Source of the DNA: Clostridiales bacterium
Lineage (GTDB): Bacteria > Bacillota > Clostridia > Oscillospirales > Oscillospiraceae
DNA: 47,235 nucleotides
Reading direction: 5' to 3'
Assembly (NCBI GenBank): GCA_012520295.1
Contig: JAAYOP010000053.1
Span: 1 to 47,235, forward strand
Shown here in pieces: positions 1 to 8,876 of this stretch. Each line of letters opens with the position of its first letter. The stretch's first letter is position 1. The translations under genes and the position numbers were made by a program. The notes under the pieces are model-generated. The model was not told where the DNA came from, ran no database searches, and saw only the letters and a list, made by a program, of their open reading frames with translations.

Positions 1-327
1 CATCACCCCAGGGGCTCACCACCCCCGGCTACGGCCCCCCGCCGCTCCCGCGGCAGGTGTTCAGATTAACACCTCAGGCCAACCATGTCAACCGCCAGTT
101 TATCCCTTTTCAATTGCCGGTCAACACCTTATTCTGTGCTCACCCTCAGGCTTCCCCTGAGCGCAGGCCCTCAGGTTTTCCTGAGCGCCATGATAATATA
201 CCATCAATTCACCTGCTGTGTCAACACTTTTTTAAGAAAATATCAATGTTTTTTTGTTCTATATTATTCCGCTTACATTGGATAATGTGTATAATAAAAA
301 CAAACTTCTCATTTCATAAAAGGATGT
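1..327. repeat. Hairpin-rich intergenic region with two tandem 25-bp hairpin units
   Basis: No convincing gene is present at this window edge. Several perfect stem-loops lie close together. AGGTGTT at 55-61 pairs with AACACCT at 68-74. CTCAGG at 145-150 pairs with CCTGAG at 156-161, and the same hairpin recurs one 25-bp unit later at 170-175 and 180-185, followed each time by CGC. The first 55 bases are very GC rich and unlike the AT-rich stretch at 190-320 that leads into the AAA+ gene. The function is unknown. It may be the end of a repeat or structured element that starts outside the window. Confidence 0.5.
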
Positions 328-333
328 GTGCAG

Positions 334-1704
334 ATGCCATATCATTATGATCCCAAAAGTAATCTTCACGGGCTCTATACTTCAAAAACTTCAGCCTTTT
401 ACCGATGTGTAGGCCACACAAATTTTAGCCGGGATGTGGATGAACTGATACGGGATTTGGTATTAGGCCTGTGGCAACATGGGCAAGAGCTGGGCGAAGA
501 CCATGTCCAGGCAATAAACAGCCTCTATTCGCGAAATCAACCTCAGCCACGTTATCTTTATTGGGAGCTTGTAGGAGATGTGGCTGCTTTTAAAGGTATC
601 CAAATACCCGACTTTTTTAAAGTTCTTGCCATTATGGATGAAAAAGACTGCTGCACCATGCTGATTGATATCATCCGGCAAATCCTTATGCTGCTGTCCG
701 ATCCCGATAAAACCCTGACATCGGAAACTGAATATATCTCCAAGACAATTAATAGCTTTAATCAGGTGTTATTATCGAAAAACCCCCTTGACTTCTCTGT
801 GACAGTGGGGAAAGGAAAAGATACCAATGCCATAGATAGAGATCAGGCGAAAAAAAATGATGACAGTAAAACGCAAGATACTTTGGAAAGTCTTTTAAAA
901 GAGCTGGATTCGCTGGTCGGACTAAAGCAGATAAAAAAAGATGTAAAGAGTCTGATCAATCTTATAAAAGTCAGGAAGCTTAGAGAAGAAAACGACTTGC
1001 CTTCACCGCCCATGTCTCTGCACATGATTTTCACCGGCAATCCGGGCACCGGGAAAACAACGGTCGCCAGGCTTTTGGCCCGTATATATCATACAATCGG
1101 CATTCTTTCAACAGGAACGCTTGTGGAGGTGGACCGCTCCGGATTGGTTGCCGGATATGTAGGGCAGACGGCTTTAAAAACCGCTGAAGCAATAAAAAAA
1201 GCAAAGGGCGGTATCCTTTTTATAGATGAAGCCTATTCCCTTGCCCCCAACGACAGCGAAAATGATTTTGGCAGGGAAGCTATTGAAATTATACTCAAGT
1301 GCATGGAGGACAGCCGGGAGGATCTGATAGTCATTGCAGCAGGCTATGACGAGCCTATGGGGCGCTTTATCGCCTCTAACCCCGGTCTTGAATCAAGGTT
1401 TGGCAAGCACTTTCATTTCAGCGATTACCTGGGCGATGAACTCTATCAGATTTTCTTATCCATGTGTTCAAAAAACAAATATGTGTTGGATAAGGAGTCT
1501 GATGTCTATATAAAAAAAGTTCTTACTAATATGTACGAGAGACGTGATAAAAACTTTGGAAATGCCAGGGATGTCCGCAACCTATTCGAAAGAATTATAT
1601 CCAGGCATTCCGATAGAATCGCCAAGCTGGATTCGCCCACACGGGATGACCTTATGACCTTTATTGTAGACGATATAAAGCTTGCCTGCAATGAAAATTT
1701 CTAA
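334..1704 (+). CDS. AAA+ ATPase of the CbbX/SpoVK type
   Basis: An ATP-driven remodelling ATPase, probably a hexamer in the cytoplasm. The C-terminal half carries Walker A (GNPGTGKTT), a pore-loop-like YVGQTALKT, Walker B (ILFIDEAYSL) and an arginine-finger-like LESRFGKHF, the arrangement seen in CbbX and stage V sporulation protein K. The first roughly 165 residues are a helical region that I do not recognise, possibly TerB-like, followed by a charged linker. ATG 334 is preferred over GTG 328 because AAAAGG at 318-323 is about 10 bases upstream of it. The gene stands alone, with a hairpin-rich region upstream and a convergent gene downstream. The client is unknown; SpoVK-type sporulation and CbbX-type enzyme remodelling are both possible. 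Confidence 0.8.
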   Translation: MPYHYDPKSNLHGLYTSKTSAFYRCVGHTNFSRDVDELIRDLVLGLWQHGQELGEDHVQAINSLYSRNQPQPRYLYWELVGDVAAFKGIQIPDFFKVLAIMDEKDCCTMLIDIIRQILMLLSDPDKTLTSETEYISKTINSFNQVLLSKNPLDFSVTVGKGKDTNAIDRDQAKKNDDSKTQDTLESLLKELDSLVGLKQIKKDVKSLINLIKVRKLREENDLPSPPMSLHMIFTGNPGTGKTTVARLLARIYHTIGILSTGTLVEVDRSGLVAGYVGQTALKTAEAIKKAKGGILFIDEAYSLAPNDSENDFGREAIEIILKCMEDSREDLIVIAAGYDEPMGRFIASNPGLESRFGKHFHFSDYLGDELYQIFLSMCSKNKYVLDKESDVYIKKVLTNMYERRDKNFGNARDVRNLFERIISRHSDRIAKLDSPTRDDLMTFIVDDIKLACNENF

Positions 1705-1783
1705 GCCGTCAGCAGACAAACAGGGGCTGTTGCTTCTGCGTTAAAAAAACGCTTTGCAACAGCCCATTATTCATATCCTGATT

Positions 1784-2950
1784 TTATTCTCCGGCAGGTT
1801 TTTCTGAAGATTCGGATTCTTCCGCACTCTCCGCCTGCTCCTTTTCATTCATTTCCTTTTTTATATAGCTCTTAAAAGCACTCATATTTTTATCATAGAG
1901 CTGCTGCTTTTTTTTATCAAATCCGGTAGTTACCAAATATCCTTCAGCTTCAATGGCTTTCATGGCAGCAAGTACCTTTTCCTTTTCATTGAGAACAATA
2001 CCGTATTCCCTCTTATCCTCTGTTTTCAGAACTATCAGCCATCGAATTTTTCCGCCTTCAAGTCTTCTGCTTCTGGGATATGCCCATATTATATCGGCAG
2101 TTTTTATTACCTCTGTTTTCACCTTTTTAAACCACCATGTATATCTGTGTCCCACATGCAAGGCGGCGCAGATACTTGTTCCTGCGGCATAATCCTTTTC
2201 AACGGTATCCAGACCTTCCGCCGCCACAAGCTTTCTGACGGACCTGCTCCATACGCCAAGGGCCATCGTCAGCGCAAGGGCAAGAGCTACCAGTAAAAAT
2301 ATCAGGGCGGCAGCTGTCATTAAACAGACAACTGTTCTGCTGTATGAGCCCATATAATCAACTTCCAGTATATAGGGCAGTACATGCTCTTCAAAGTAGG
2401 CTATTTGTTCCGGTGTGAACTCTATACCCCCGGTAGTATAGGGGTCCGTAAACGGAGATGGTTTTGTCAATTCCCTGTCATTGACCCATTCGCAAAGAAA
2501 TGTGTAAAGGCTCTCATCAACCTGCTGATATTTGTGGACAGTTCCCGACAGAGTGCCAAAATCCAACTCTCTGGCCTTATCCTCGCCTATCTCCTCAAAA
2601 GCGTCGTACATAGCCTGGACTCCATTTAGGTGTTTTCCGTTTACCCTTACTCCTAAATACTTGTCCTCGTCAATCACATATACGCAGTATCTATCATAAA
2701 TCTCAGCTTCAAGGCCATCTTTTGCCTCGGCACCGTACCACGCATATGTCCCTTTTATCTTGTTGATATCGATTTTTACATAAGAGCCTTCAAGCTCCTT
2801 CACAGGTACATCCTCTATTCTCGCCGGGTCTTTGAACAAGTAGACGAATCCAAAACCGGAGAGGGAAAGCATCAGCCCGCAAAGTAAAACGAATGCCGCT
2901 ATCAAAGGCAGTATTGTTTTTAAATAATTGCGTCTTACTCTCTTATACAT
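1784..2950 (-). CDS. Membrane protein of unknown function, two TM segments
   Basis: A 388-residue protein with a basic N-terminus, one membrane segment at about residues 13-39, an extracytoplasmic domain to about 200 and a second membrane segment at about 205-232. The cytoplasmic C-terminal domain ends in a Glu/Ser/Lys-rich tail. The part after TM2 looks like a small alpha/beta domain (IIWAYPRSRR, WLIVLKTEDKREYGIVL). The pattern recalls clostridial DUF6709-type proteins, but I cannot confirm the family. The start is supported by AAAGGGATG about 6 bases upstream. It is a single gene between the AAA+ gene and the MATE pump. No catalytic motif is visible, and no function is proposed. Confidence 0.7.
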   Translation of the reverse strand: MYKRVRRNYLKTILPLIAAFVLLCGLMLSLSGFGFVYLFKDPARIEDVPVKELEGSYVKIDINKIKGTYAWYGAEAKDGLEAEIYDRYCVYVIDEDKYLGVRVNGKHLNGVQAMYDAFEEIGEDKARELDFGTLSGTVHKYQQVDESLYTFLCEWVNDRELTKPSPFTDPYTTGGIEFTPEQIAYFEEHVLPYILEVDYMGSYSRTVVCLMTAAALIFLLVALALALTMALGVWSRSVRKLVAAEGLDTVEKDYAAGTSICAALHVGHRYTWWFKKVKTEVIKTADIIWAYPRSRRLEGGKIRWLIVLKTEDKREYGIVLNEKEKVLAAMKAIEAEGYLVTTGFDKKKQQLYDKNMSAFKSYIKKEMNEKEQAESAEESESSEKPAGE

Positions 2951-3099
2951 GGGTACATCCCTTTCAATTCACGGATATTGCCGTTTTGCGGGCATATGCC
3001 ATCAGCCAGTCCTTTAAGCCATTTTAGCATATCTCACTATTGCTAACAAGTGAACTTCAATTTATACTGCCGGACCAAATCAAATGCAGGTCATAAGCT

Positions 3100-4515
3100 T
3101 TATACTTCCGACTGGACCGGAGGTTCGCTGCGCCTTACAACTGCTTTGTTCTTCCACTTTCCCGTACGGTAATATATGAATGACAATATTGCGCCGATTA
3201 CCCAGCTTATCATCATGGATAAGTATACCGAGTCCGGATGGCCGGCCGGATATTCGGCAGACTTGGTGAGGGCAGCCAGGGAATATGCTATAGGCACCCT
3301 GAGGACAACATTGGTTACTATTGTAATCCACATTACGGCCATGGTGTCTCCCGCACCTCTCAGGATTCCTCCATATGACTGCATAAAGGAAATCCCAAGA
3401 TAGCCCACGGACATTACCCTGAGCATTCGGGCTCCCAACTCCACAGCCTCCTGCGTATCCGTAAAGAGTGTCAGCATGTTCTTGCCGAAAATCATGATTG
3501 CAGCTACCAGAATAACCGCCGTGACAAATCCCATGTTTACTATTATCTTTCCGCCCCGCTTAACCCTGTCCATGTTATTTGCACCAATATTTTGTCCTGT
3601 AAAAGTGGATGCGGCCATACTAAAAGCCATATTGGGCAGAACCGCAAAGCCATCCACCCGCATAACCGCAGTCGTGCTGGTGGTCACCAGTAAACCCATC
3701 GAATTTATCAGGGATTGAACAAAAACAAAGGACAGGGACATTATACCCTGGGATATCCCGGCAGGAACGCCGAGCCGCAAAATCTGAACAGTCATTTCCT
3801 TTTTCGGCTTTATGGTCTCCCGGCTTATCTCCACAATGCCCTTCATTCTCTTGACTTTAATCAGGCAGGCGACGGCCGAGAATATCTGACATATAATTGT
3901 GGCATATGCCACTCCGGCAACACCCATTTTAAAACCGGCGATAAACAGAATATCCAGAAATACATTTAACAAGGTTGTACAAAGGAGCACCAGCAGCGGA
4001 AACAGGGCCTCTCCAAGTCCGCGCAGCACACCGGAGATAATGTTGTAATAACCCGTACCAAGACATCCGGCAAGTATTATAAACAGATATGTCTTTGCCA
4101 TATCAAATGCCTCAACAGGTACTTTTGTCAGCTTTAATACAGTGCCCGAAAAAGGAGCCGCTCCCAGCATAATAATCAGCGTAGCCACTGCGATCATAGA
4201 AAAGGAGCTTCCTATTCCATAGGACAGCTTCTTATAATCCTTTGCGCCAAAATACTGAGACACCAATACTGTAACACCGTTTCCGATAGTCATAAAAAAG
4301 ACAAAGAACATGTGCTGTACCGGCATGCTCGCTCCCAGGGCTGCAAGGGCCGCGTCACCAATATATTTTCCGACTATTATCGAATCAACCGTGCCATAAA
4401 GCAATTGCGCAAAGTTTCCAATTAAAAGGGGTATTGAAAATTTCAGCAGTACGGCAACCGGATTGCCTACTGTCATATCCTGCGCACCAAAGAGTTTCTT
4501 TATTGATTTAATCAT
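3100..4515 (-). CDS. MATE family efflux transporter
   Basis: An inner-membrane multidrug and toxin extrusion antiporter, exporting cationic compounds against Na+ or H+. About 471 residues with twelve predicted membrane segments in two homologous halves. The N-terminal half has the MATE-typical PLLIGNFAQLLYGTVDSIIVG and GNGVTVLVSQYFGAKD. The second half repeats the pattern at about residues 235-330 (GVPAGISQGIMS, FTGQNIGANNMDRV). An upstream GTG at 4521 lies inside the AGAGGTG ribosome site, so ATG 4515 is the likely start. It is monocistronic. Substrate specificity cannot be read from the sequence; MepA/DinF-like relatives are the closest match by eye. Confidence 0.9.
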   Translation of the reverse strand: MIKSIKKLFGAQDMTVGNPVAVLLKFSIPLLIGNFAQLLYGTVDSIIVGKYIGDAALAALGASMPVQHMFFVFFMTIGNGVTVLVSQYFGAKDYKKLSYGIGSSFSMIAVATLIIMLGAAPFSGTVLKLTKVPVEAFDMAKTYLFIILAGCLGTGYYNIISGVLRGLGEALFPLLVLLCTTLLNVFLDILFIAGFKMGVAGVAYATIICQIFSAVACLIKVKRMKGIVEISRETIKPKKEMTVQILRLGVPAGISQGIMSLSFVFVQSLINSMGLLVTTSTTAVMRVDGFAVLPNMAFSMAASTFTGQNIGANNMDRVKRGGKIIVNMGFVTAVILVAAIMIFGKNMLTLFTDTQEAVELGARMLRVMSVGYLGISFMQSYGGILRGAGDTMAVMWITIVTNVVLRVPIAYSLAALTKSAEYPAGHPDSVYLSMMISWVIGAILSFIYYRTGKWKNKAVVRRSEPPVQSEV

Positions 4516-4712
4516 GGGCACCTCTTAAATCTCGGACATTTGCTTTTGCAGTATCGCCTACAGAACAATATGTCCTATATTTATAATGCTTTATACTTAT
4601 TTGTACGTGATGTATATTAACCTAATAACTGTGCTAATTCAATAGTTAATCGGCTAATTTATATTATATCATAATATATTTTTTCTACATAATCAACAAT
4701 TTGTCTGAAAAT

Positions 4713-4746
4713 CAAAAACAAGGCGAGGAAACTCGCCTTGTTTTTG
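4713..4746. terminator. Perfect stem-loop terminator after the solute-binding gene
   Basis: CAAAAACAAGGCGAG, a GAAA loop, then the exact complement. It lies 15 bases beyond the stop of the minus-strand binding-protein gene. The A/T-rich stem ends let it act as an intrinsic terminator on either strand. Confidence 0.85.
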
Positions 4747-4760
4747 ATTTTAGTTCAGGA

Positions 4761-6500
4761 TTATGCGGTTTTTGCTATAAAGTCATCATATGCTTCCTGA
4801 TATATTGCCTGGCATTTGCCCAATCCGATTTCCGTCGCTCCCCTTACATAATCATCCCATTCGCTAAGAGGCTTTGAACCGTCTATAAAGGAAAGGAAGT
4901 TTTCATTAATGTATGTGATAACATCGGACTGGATCGCGTTGAGTTCCTCGCTCTGCTCATCGGTCAGCTTAAGGCTGGAAGGCCAATCATATTCACCGCT
5001 GTAGGTGGGATCTGCCCATGTAACCTTCATCATATTGAGGAACCTCTCGCCGCCATCATAAGCATAGCTTCTGACGTGCTGCTCTATCCCGCAGTCCACA
5101 AGGCTGTTCATGCCATGCATGACCATAACCCAGGCCGCACCAAGACCGTCAGGATTGCTTATGACGAAATCGGTAAGGCGGATTTCGCCGGCTTCATTAT
5201 AATCCCATGTATGGCCCTGCACACCATAGCTGGCAAAGAAGGAACCTTCTGGGCTGTAGAAATAATCGCAATAGGTTACAGCAAGGGGAACATTCTCGCA
5301 ATTTGCGCTGATATTCACGCTTCCGTAAGAGAAGTGCATTACCTTGCCGCCGATCTTGAGTATCTGGTCTTCGGTCTTTCTGACTTTTGGCAGCGCATCC
5401 CACCGCGCGTCCGGATCGGTCGATGCCGCTTCATAAGCAGCTATCTCGCCCGGGCTGAAAGGAACATATCCGGTTACGCCCGTCGTTATTTGCGGTGTAA
5501 GCACCTGAGTTGAAGTCGCTCCGGTCCAGGAGGGATCAATAAGCTTTTCATTATACCATTTTGCAAGCATCTCAACCGCTTCATAGTCCTCGGGCTGGGA
5601 CAGTGTAAAAGTCGGAGTTCCGTCAACAAGCTTTATGGTAGGAAGTGCTGAATCGGTTACCATCAATACCGTATCATAACCGGCTGAAATCATACCGCCC
5701 ATAAGCTCAATGGTGCTGAACATCTCCATCGGCCACTCAACATCAAGCTCATTCTTAAAACGGGTCAGCATCTCGTACACATCATCGTAGGTCTTGACAT
5801 TCATGGGGTCAATACCCAGCTTATCGAGCCAGTCTCCTCTGGCGCAGTAGTTCATACCCATCATGGGCTCTTCAATCATTGCGCTAAAGCCAAATATAGT
5901 CTCTTCATCATAGAAAATGGTATTGTATACGTCTATGTCATCAAAACGAACTGCCTGATACATATAGTTGGGCATATAGTCTTTATATTCATAGAGGTTT
6001 ACAAAATACTCATCCTCAATTGCACTTTTCGGAGAGCCGGGATAAAAATACATAGCCTGAGACACAAGGTCTGTCAGGTCATCGGAGTTAAGCATAACCG
6101 AAAAGTTTTCTCCCCTTGTTTCGGACGGAACAATTACATACTCAATATTCACGCCGGTTCTGTTTCTAAGCTCCGCCTGATATGGCATTTCGCCAAAGCC
6201 GTCTTCGGGTATAAACTGGGGAGTGAAGCAGGTAGTCCAATAGGTAAATATCTCATCCTCTACCGTGCTCAAAGGAAGGTTGTATGTATATGAGCCGGTG
6301 GGGAAGCCATTATCATCTACCTCGTAGTCTCCAATCGCAAAATTATAAGGCGAATCCGGATCTTGGGTTATAACCGGATTTTCATCGCCCGGTTTGTCGC
6401 TTGCTGTGGGGGTTTTTGTTTCCGTATTCCCGCTGCCGCAGGCGGCAAACAATGCTACAACAAGCAAAATTGCCAGGGTTAGTGCTAGTTTCTTCTTCAT
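4761..6500 (-). CDS. Lipoprotein solute-binding protein, carbohydrate ABC type (paralog 1)
   Basis: An extracellular lipid-anchored receptor of an ABC importer, probably for an oligosaccharide. 579 residues. The N-terminus is MKKKLALTLAILLVVALFAAC, a signal peptide ending in a lipobox with Cys21 as the lipidation site, then an acidic/Thr linker to about residue 50. The long mature domain (ARGDWLDKLGIDP, YDDVYEMLTRFKNE, WPSSLKLTDEQ) resembles large type-2 periplasmic-binding proteins of the LplA/YtcQ kind. No permease or ATPase gene lies nearby, so it must borrow a transporter from elsewhere or act in sensing. It is closely related to the next gene upstream, which shares most of its signal peptide and long blocks of sequence. 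Separate promoter at 6567-6595. Confidence 0.88.
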   Translation of the reverse strand: MKKKLALTLAILLVVALFAACGSGNTETKTPTASDKPGDENPVITQDPDSPYNFAIGDYEVDDNGFPTGSYTYNLPLSTVEDEIFTYWTTCFTPQFIPEDGFGEMPYQAELRNRTGVNIEYVIVPSETRGENFSVMLNSDDLTDLVSQAMYFYPGSPKSAIEDEYFVNLYEYKDYMPNYMYQAVRFDDIDVYNTIFYDEETIFGFSAMIEEPMMGMNYCARGDWLDKLGIDPMNVKTYDDVYEMLTRFKNELDVEWPMEMFSTIELMGGMISAGYDTVLMVTDSALPTIKLVDGTPTFTLSQPEDYEAVEMLAKWYNEKLIDPSWTGATSTQVLTPQITTGVTGYVPFSPGEIAAYEAASTDPDARWDALPKVRKTEDQILKIGGKVMHFSYGSVNISANCENVPLAVTYCDYFYSPEGSFFASYGVQGHTWDYNEAGEIRLTDFVISNPDGLGAAWVMVMHGMNSLVDCGIEQHVRSYAYDGGERFLNMMKVTWADPTYSGEYDWPSSLKLTDEQSEELNAIQSDVITYINENFLSFIDGSKPLSEWDDYVRGATEIGLGKCQAIYQEAYDDFIAKTA

Positions 6501-6524
6501 TTTCTCTCCTTAGGTTTAAATATT

Positions 6525-6534
6525 GACGATCGTC
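6525..6534. promoter_or_regulatory. 10-bp palindrome GACGATCGTC in binding-protein leader
   Basis: A perfect palindrome in the 5' leader of paralog 1, between the inferred start of transcription (about 6560) and the ribosome site. It could be an operator for an unseen regulator. The leader of paralog 2 has a different palindrome in a comparable place. Confidence 0.35.
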
Positions 6535-6566
6535 TGATATTTTTTCTACAGCTGAGATTAAGTTGT

Positions 6567-6595
6567 ATAATATATTATTCTTAAATCTATGTCAA
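6567..6595 (-). promoter_or_regulatory. Promoter of solute-binding paralog 1
   Basis: On the minus strand TTGACA, 17-bp spacer, TATTAT, about 70 bases upstream of the start codon. This is a strong vegetative (sigma-A type) match. Confidence 0.75.
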
Positions 6596-6755
6596 TACAA
6601 TAATAACAAATCTCACACTTCATTTTTGTTTATATTGCATAAACAGTCAATATATTGAAATATTTCAGGAATGCTATTCCAGACAAAGAAAAAGCAGGTA
6701 TAATACCTGCTTGATATACTCCACGTCCTGCCATATTAGGCTATATTGTGCGCAA

Positions 6756-6796
6756 CTGGAAAGTCGGCAACCGTCTGACAGTTACCGACTTTCCAG
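6756..6796 (-). terminator. Stem-loop after solute-binding paralog 2
   Basis: A 16-base arm starting CTGGAAAGTCGG pairs with its complement, with one mismatch. It is 30 bases past the stop. The T-run is clearer on the plus strand (TTTTAT), so efficiency on the minus strand is uncertain. Confidence 0.6.
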
Positions 6797-6825
6797 TTTT
6801 ATCAAGTTATCTTTGAATTATATAC

Positions 6826-8586
6826 CTAAAAGTCTCCGTGCTTGGCGATAAAGGCATCGTATGCTTCCTGGAATATTGCCTGACAAGCATCAAGTCCGAT
6901 TGCTTTTGCCTCAGCCACATATGTATCCCACTCACTGAGAGGCTTGGAGCCATCAACAAATGAAAGGAAGTTTTCACCTATATATGTGACTACATCTGCC
7001 TGAACTTTATTGAGCTCTTCGCTTTGCTCATCAGTAAACTTGAGGCTGGTCGGCCAATCGTACTCGCCCGAGTAGTTCGGCTCTGCCCATGTAACCTTCA
7101 TCATATTGAGCAGTCTTTCTCCGCCGTCGTAAGCATAGTTTCTGGTGTGCCATTCAATACCAGGATCAACAAAGCTGTTGAGAGCGTTCATTATCATGAC
7201 CCAGGCTACTCCCAGACCGTCTGGATTTCTTAGAACAAAGTCTGTTAAGCGGATTTCGCCGTCTTCATTATAGTCCCAGGTGTGTCCCTGAACGCCATAG
7301 CTGGAGCTGAAGGAGCCCTCGGGGCTATAGAAATAATCGCAGTAGGTCACAAGGAGAGGAATGTTTTCGCATGTGGCGCTGATGCTGTTGCTTCCGTAAG
7401 AGAAGTGTCCGAGCTTGCTTCCCAGTTTAAATGCCTGGCCTTCGTACTTTCTCACTTTCTTCAGTGCCGCCCACTCAGCATCAGGATCGCTTGCTGCATC
7501 CTCAAAGCCCTTTATTTCTCCTGGGTTGAAGGCAACATAGCCTGTTTCTCCGTTTAATATCTGAGGAGTAATATCCTGGTTTGTTGAAACCGAGGTCCAC
7601 GCCGGATCAATGAGTCCTTCCTCCAGCCATGACTTGATAAGGACAAGTGCCTCATAGTCTTCCTGTTGGGTGAGTGTGAAGGTCGGCACGCCATCCACAA
7701 TTTTAATTGTCGGGAGGGCTTGGTCGCTGACAAACATGGCGGTATCATAACCTGCGAATATCATGGCTGCCGTCGGCTCGACAGTTTTAAATATCTCCAT
7801 CGGCCACTTTACATCCAGTTCATTTTTAAAGCGGGTGAGCATTTCATGAACATCGTCATAGGTTATAATATCATCGGGATCCATATCCAGTTTTCTTAGC
7901 CAGTCAGCTCTTGCACAATAGTTCATGCCCGGCATCGGCTCTTCAATCATTGTATAGAAAGCCAATATGGTTTCTTCATCATAGAATATAGTGTTGTAAA
8001 CATCTATATCATCAAAGCGTACTGCCTGATACATGTAGTTGGGCATGTAGTCCCTGTAATCAATGAGGTTTACAATATAGGCATCTTCTATTGCGCTCTT
8101 GGGCGGGCCTGACCAATAGAATCCGAAGCCGGATATCAAGTCACTGAGGTCGTCGGAGTTAATCATAACCGAGAAGTTCTCCATCATGGCCTGGCTGTTA
8201 ATAACCTGGTACTCGATATTAACTCCGGTTTTTTCCCTTGTATGCCTCTGATACGGCATTTCACCAAATCCCTCTTCAGGTATAAACTGAGGGGTATAAC
8301 AGGTCATCCAATATGTAAACACCTCATCCTCCACAGTACTGAGAGGAAGGGTATATTCGTATGAGCCTGTGGGAAAACCTCTTTCGTCTACTTCATAATT
8401 TCCAACGGCAAAATTATACGGAGAATCCGGTTTTTCGGTTTCATCCGGGATTTCATCGCCACCAATATCATCCCCGGTCTGTCCGGTCGGCGGAGCAGTT
8501 GTTGTGGTCTTACCGCCACCGCCGCAGGCTGCAAACAGGGTGACAATTAGCAGCATCGCGAGTATCAGAGCTAATTTCTTTTTCAT
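6826..8586 (-). CDS. Lipoprotein solute-binding protein, carbohydrate ABC type (paralog 2)
   Basis: 586 residues, with the same architecture as paralog 1: signal peptide with Cys21 in LFAACGGG, a Thr/Gly/Asp/Glu linker to about residue 55, then the large two-lobed binding domain. Blocks such as RFDDIDVYNTIFYDEETI and SSLVD/SFVD-GIE regions are shared with paralog 1. Differences cluster in the middle of the domain (about residues 150-175 and 320-400), as expected for changed ligand specificity after a tandem duplication. The last residues differ (KHGDF). It has its own promoter at 8706-8734, and two copies of a 21-bp repeat lie in its leader. No transporter permease is adjacent. Confidence 0.88.
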   Translation of the reverse strand: MKKKLALILAMLLIVTLFAACGGGGKTTTTAPPTGQTGDDIGGDEIPDETEKPDSPYNFAVGNYEVDERGFPTGSYEYTLPLSTVEDEVFTYWMTCYTPQFIPEEGFGEMPYQRHTREKTGVNIEYQVINSQAMMENFSVMINSDDLSDLISGFGFYWSGPPKSAIEDAYIVNLIDYRDYMPNYMYQAVRFDDIDVYNTIFYDEETILAFYTMIEEPMPGMNYCARADWLRKLDMDPDDIITYDDVHEMLTRFKNELDVKWPMEIFKTVEPTAAMIFAGYDTAMFVSDQALPTIKIVDGVPTFTLTQQEDYEALVLIKSWLEEGLIDPAWTSVSTNQDITPQILNGETGYVAFNPGEIKGFEDAASDPDAEWAALKKVRKYEGQAFKLGSKLGHFSYGSNSISATCENIPLLVTYCDYFYSPEGSFSSSYGVQGHTWDYNEDGEIRLTDFVLRNPDGLGVAWVMIMNALNSFVDPGIEWHTRNYAYDGGERLLNMMKVTWAEPNYSGEYDWPTSLKFTDEQSEELNKVQADVVTYIGENFLSFVDGSKPLSEWDTYVAEAKAIGLDACQAIFQEAYDAFIAKHGDF

Positions 8587-8646
8587 TTTTTTCTCCTTTC
8601 TTTTGAATAGTAGTGCTCGTGTTTGTGCTCAATGCACTGAAAAAAT

Positions 8647-8695
8647 AGCTTACTGCAGTAGTTTTATAAAAAACAGCTTACTGCAGTAGTTTTAT
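8647..8695. repeat. Two direct 21-bp repeats with TACTGCAGTA palindromes in leader of paralog 2
   Basis: AGCTTACTGCAGTAGTTTTAT occurs twice without mismatch, at 8647-8667 and 8675-8695, 28 bp apart. Each holds the palindrome TACTGCAGTA. Both lie just downstream of the inferred transcription start (about 8699), which suits operators or small RNA hairpins. No cognate regulator is adjacent. Confidence 0.6.
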
Positions 8696-8705
8696 TTTTA
8701 TGATT

Positions 8706-8734
8706 AGTATATATATAGTTTAATACTTTGTCAA
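8706..8734 (-). promoter_or_regulatory. Promoter of solute-binding paralog 2
   Basis: Minus-strand TTGACA, exactly 17 bp, TATACT. It gives a leader of about 110 bases containing the 21-bp direct repeats. Confidence 0.78.
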
Positions 8735-8876
8735 TATAATATAAACATTTTTTCGTCATTTTTAATAAAGTTGCAGCATATCTATTTGTGGGAAATGTAC
8801 TATTATTTTACACCGCCTGTAAGACAAAGGGAGAAGACCGAAGTCCTCTCCCTTTCAGTATTTCAGACAATACCCT

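Larger units (their letters stand above)
6501..6825. other. Intergenic region between the two binding-protein genes
   Basis: It contains, in minus-strand order, a long stem-loop at 6756-6796 (CTGGAAAGTCGG arm, probable terminator of paralog 2) and a 9-bp-stem hairpin at 6692-6712 (AAGCAGGTA arm). The promoter and leader palindrome of paralog 1 follow. No further gene is seen. The two binding-protein genes are therefore likely to be separate transcripts. Confidence 0.6.

Noticed and set aside
1-190. CRISPR array
   Set aside because: Only two hairpin units 25 bp apart, with no spacers of regular length and no cas genes.
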